Of a DNA stretch of 6,276 nt, positions 5,061 to 6,276 are shown piece after piece; position 1 is the stretch's first letter, and each line of letters begins with the position of its first letter. The stretch is from Nitrospirota bacterium (GTDB taxonomy: Bacteria > Nitrospirota > Nitrospiria > Nitrospirales > Nitrospiraceae): contig JAHWYE010000106.1 in the NCBI GenBank assembly GCA_020028195.1, forward strand, positions 1-6,276, written 5' to 3'. The notes under the pieces are model-generated. The model was not told where the DNA came from and did not search any database. It was given only the letters and a program-made list of their open reading frames with translations. The position numbers and the translations under genes are program-made.

Positions 5061-6073
5061 TGCCTGAGTTACGTCGAGACCCGGTCATGGGACGGTGGGT
5101 GATTATTTCAACCGACCGGGCCGGTCGTCCACGAGACTTTTATCAGAGTAGTCACGGCGCAGCGGCGCGACAGGCCTCGACTGCACTCTGTCCGTTTTGC
5201 CCCGGCCAGGAACGACTGACCCCGAAGGAAATTTTGGCCTATCGCCCACAGGGTGGCGAGCCGAACTCGCCCGGCTGGACCGTCCGGGTGGTGCCCAACA
5301 AATTCCCCGCCCTCCAGGTCGAGGGTGATTTGGGCCGGGAAGGGATCGGCCTGTATGACCGCATGAACGGCATCGGCGCCCACGAGGTCATTATCGAGAC
5401 TTCCGAGCATAAGGACAACCTCGCCGACATGCCGTCCAAACGGATCGAAGATGTCTTCTGGGCTTATCGCGACCGGATTCTTGATCTCAAGAAGGATCTC
5501 CGCTTTCGGTACATCCTCGTCTTCAAGAACCATGGGGCGGCGGCCGGGGCCACGCTGGAACATACTCATTCGCAACTGATCGCGTTGCCCGTGGTTCCCA
5601 CCAGTGTCGCGGCCGAGATTGAAGGCTGCCGGGCACATATTGAGCAGAGGGAACGGTGCATCTATTGCGACATCATTCGGCAGGAACTCGGCGACGGCGA
5701 CCGCCTGGTTGCTGAGAATCCGGAGTTTGTGTGCATCACTCCCTTCGCCCCGCGGTTTCCCTTCGAGATGTGGATCCTCCCCAAACGGCACGCGGCGTTT
5801 TTCGAGGACAGTCAGAAAACACACTTCGAGTTGCTGGCCCCGATTCTCGCGGAATCCCTGCGACGGATGGACCGCGTCCTGTCGAGGCCGGCCTTCAACT
5901 ACATCCTGCACACCTCGCCGCTCCACGAGAAGACCAACGAGTTCTACCACTGGCATATCGAGGTGATCCCCAAACTGACCCAGGTGGCGGGTTTCGAATG
6001 GGGGACCGGCTTCTACATTAACCCCGTCACGCCCGAGGACGCGGCCAAGTCCTTGCGCGACGCGCAGATCTGA
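5060..6073 (+). CDS. galT: GalT-family hexose-1-phosphate nucleotidyltransferase (galactose-1-phosphate uridylyltransferase or ADP-glucose phosphorylase-like)
   Basis: This 337-residue cytoplasmic protein has the double HIT-like fold of GalT. Classical GalT swaps UMP between UDP-glucose and galactose-1-phosphate (Leloir pathway) through a uridylyl-histidine. Seen: RRDPVMGRWVIIST (5-18), a first zinc pair CPFC (C44, C47) with probable partners H117 and H168, NKFPAL (80-85), and the active-site strand LEHTHSQLIALP (166-177) with H170 as the expected nucleophile and Q172. The second half has CIYC (C200, C203), PKRH (H244) and YHWHIEVIPKLT (296-307). Classical GalT has HPHGQ and lacks the second CxxC. 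An H-x-H-S-Q site plus a second CxxC recalls the plant ADP-glucose phosphorylase branch and archaeal or thermophile GalT proteins, so the substrate is uncertain. The position after an alpha-glucan enzyme suits either reading. The start is set by GGAGAG at 5049-5054. Length is near normal and there is no sign of disruption. Confidence 0.88.
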   Translation: MPELRRDPVMGRWVIISTDRAGRPRDFYQSSHGAAARQASTALCPFCPGQERLTPKEILAYRPQGGEPNSPGWTVRVVPNKFPALQVEGDLGREGIGLYDRMNGIGAHEVIIETSEHKDNLADMPSKRIEDVFWAYRDRILDLKKDLRFRYILVFKNHGAAAGATLEHTHSQLIALPVVPTSVAAEIEGCRAHIEQRERCIYCDIIRQELGDGDRLVAENPEFVCITPFAPRFPFEMWILPKRHAAFFEDSQKTHFELLAPILAESLRRMDRVLSRPAFNYILHTSPLHEKTNEFYHWHIEVIPKLTQVAGFEWGTGFYINPVTPEDAAKSLRDAQI

Positions 6074-6082
6074 CGACTCCTG

Positions 6083-6121
6083 ACGCCTCACGAGAGACAC
6101 ACTGCTTGCCCCTAGCCCCCC
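6083..6121. repeat. Intergenic repeat-like words between galT and the ThiS-like gene
   Basis: The 57-base gap after galT contains ACGCCTCACGAGAG (6083-6096) and GCCCCTAGCCCCCC (6108-6121). Read on the minus strand these are GTGAGGCGT and GGGGCTAGGGGC, matching the vocabulary of the GH57-galT gap. No hairpin with a T run is present, so I see no terminator here. Confidence 0.4.
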
Positions 6122-6130
6122 AGGAGGCTT

Positions 6131-6276
6131 ATGATCGGGGCCATGCAGGTTCAACTCAGCCATCCTGAGCGGCGGGTGGAGATCAAAGGTCCGAAACGCG
6201 TGCGTGAGCTCCTTCGCGACCTGAACCTGGTCGCAGAAGCTCACCTCGTCATTCGGGGAGACGATCTCGTGACTGA
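6131..6276 (+). CDS. ThiS/MoaD-like sulfur-carrier (ubiquitin-fold) protein, N-terminal part
   Basis: An open frame begins at ATG 6131 and runs off the right edge after 48 codons with no stop. It reads MIGAMQVQLSHPERR, then VEIKGPKRVRELLRDL, then AHLVIRGDDLVT. This pattern (a first strand with HPER, a second strand, the helix 'RVRELLRDLNL', then 'LVIRGDDLVT') is that of short ThiS/MoaD-type beta-grasp proteins of about 65-75 residues. Those end in GG and carry sulfur for thiamine, molybdopterin or tRNA thiolation. The diagnostic C-terminal GG lies outside the window, so the exact role is open. The ribosome site AGGAGG (6122-6127) is only 3 bases from ATG 6131 and 15 bases from the in-frame ATG 6143 (Met5), where family homology begins, so the start is not settled. 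It probably shares a transcript with galT (57-base gap). Confidence 0.7.
   Translation, partial: MIGAMQVQLSHPERRVEIKGPKRVRELLRDLNLVAEAHLVIRGDDLVT

Noticed and set aside
5113..5127. 15-bp odd-centred palindrome (CGACCGG-G-CCGGTCG) early in galT
   Set aside because: It is made only of short GC-rich words in a GC-rich coding region; arms of 7 are expected by chance at about this frequency.
5108..6244. Long open frame (378 codons) on the minus strand across galT
   Set aside because: It is antisense to a gene with clear family motifs, its translation shows no recognisable domain, and such frames are common opposite GC-rich genes.

Overview
The window is ordinary, gene-dense, GC-rich bacterial chromosome (about 60% GC by eye). 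It holds five complete protein genes and the start of a sixth. I see no rRNA, tRNA, CRISPR array, insertion sequence, integrase or phage gene. The gene set and the CTAG-rich, GAGGCG-type intergenic repeats suggest a Nitrospira-like bacterium (Nitrospirota). That assignment is an inference from general resemblance, not from a search.

Layout, left to right. Positions 1-43 are a non-coding tail with a 9-bp tandem repeat. An AmgK-type cell-wall amino-sugar kinase lies on the minus strand (44-1147). It is divergent from an aldo/keto reductase on the plus strand (1250-2221), and two candidate promoters lie back to back between them with overlapping -35 boxes. The reductase converges on a small VanZ-family membrane protein on the minus strand (2235-2651), only 13 bases away. 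VanZ is in turn divergent from a plus-strand series: a GH57 alpha-glucan enzyme (best start 2773, end 4965), a GalT/ADP-glucose-phosphorylase-like nucleotidyltransferase (5060-6073), and a ThiS/MoaD-like ubiquitin-fold protein (from 6131) that runs off the window. The two short gaps in this series contain no convincing terminator, so co-transcription is plausible.

Functionally, GH57 plus the HIT-fold sugar-1-phosphate nucleotidyltransferase suggests storage-glucan or sugar-nucleotide metabolism. The nucleotidyltransferase has an H-x-H-S-Q active site and a second CxxC pair, which recalls the ADP-glucose phosphorylase branch as much as classical GalT. AmgK belongs to peptidoglycan sugar recycling; its usual partner MurU is not visible here and could lie beyond the left edge. 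The reductase and VanZ have no clear link to the others.

I did not find a clearly new multi-gene system. The points most worth a second look are the overlapping divergent promoters with a nearly leaderless amgK message, the identity of the 'GalT', a hairpin that displays the galT Shine-Dalgarno sequence in its loop, a 21-bp palindrome inside the GH57 gene, and a family of CTAG-rich intergenic repeats.
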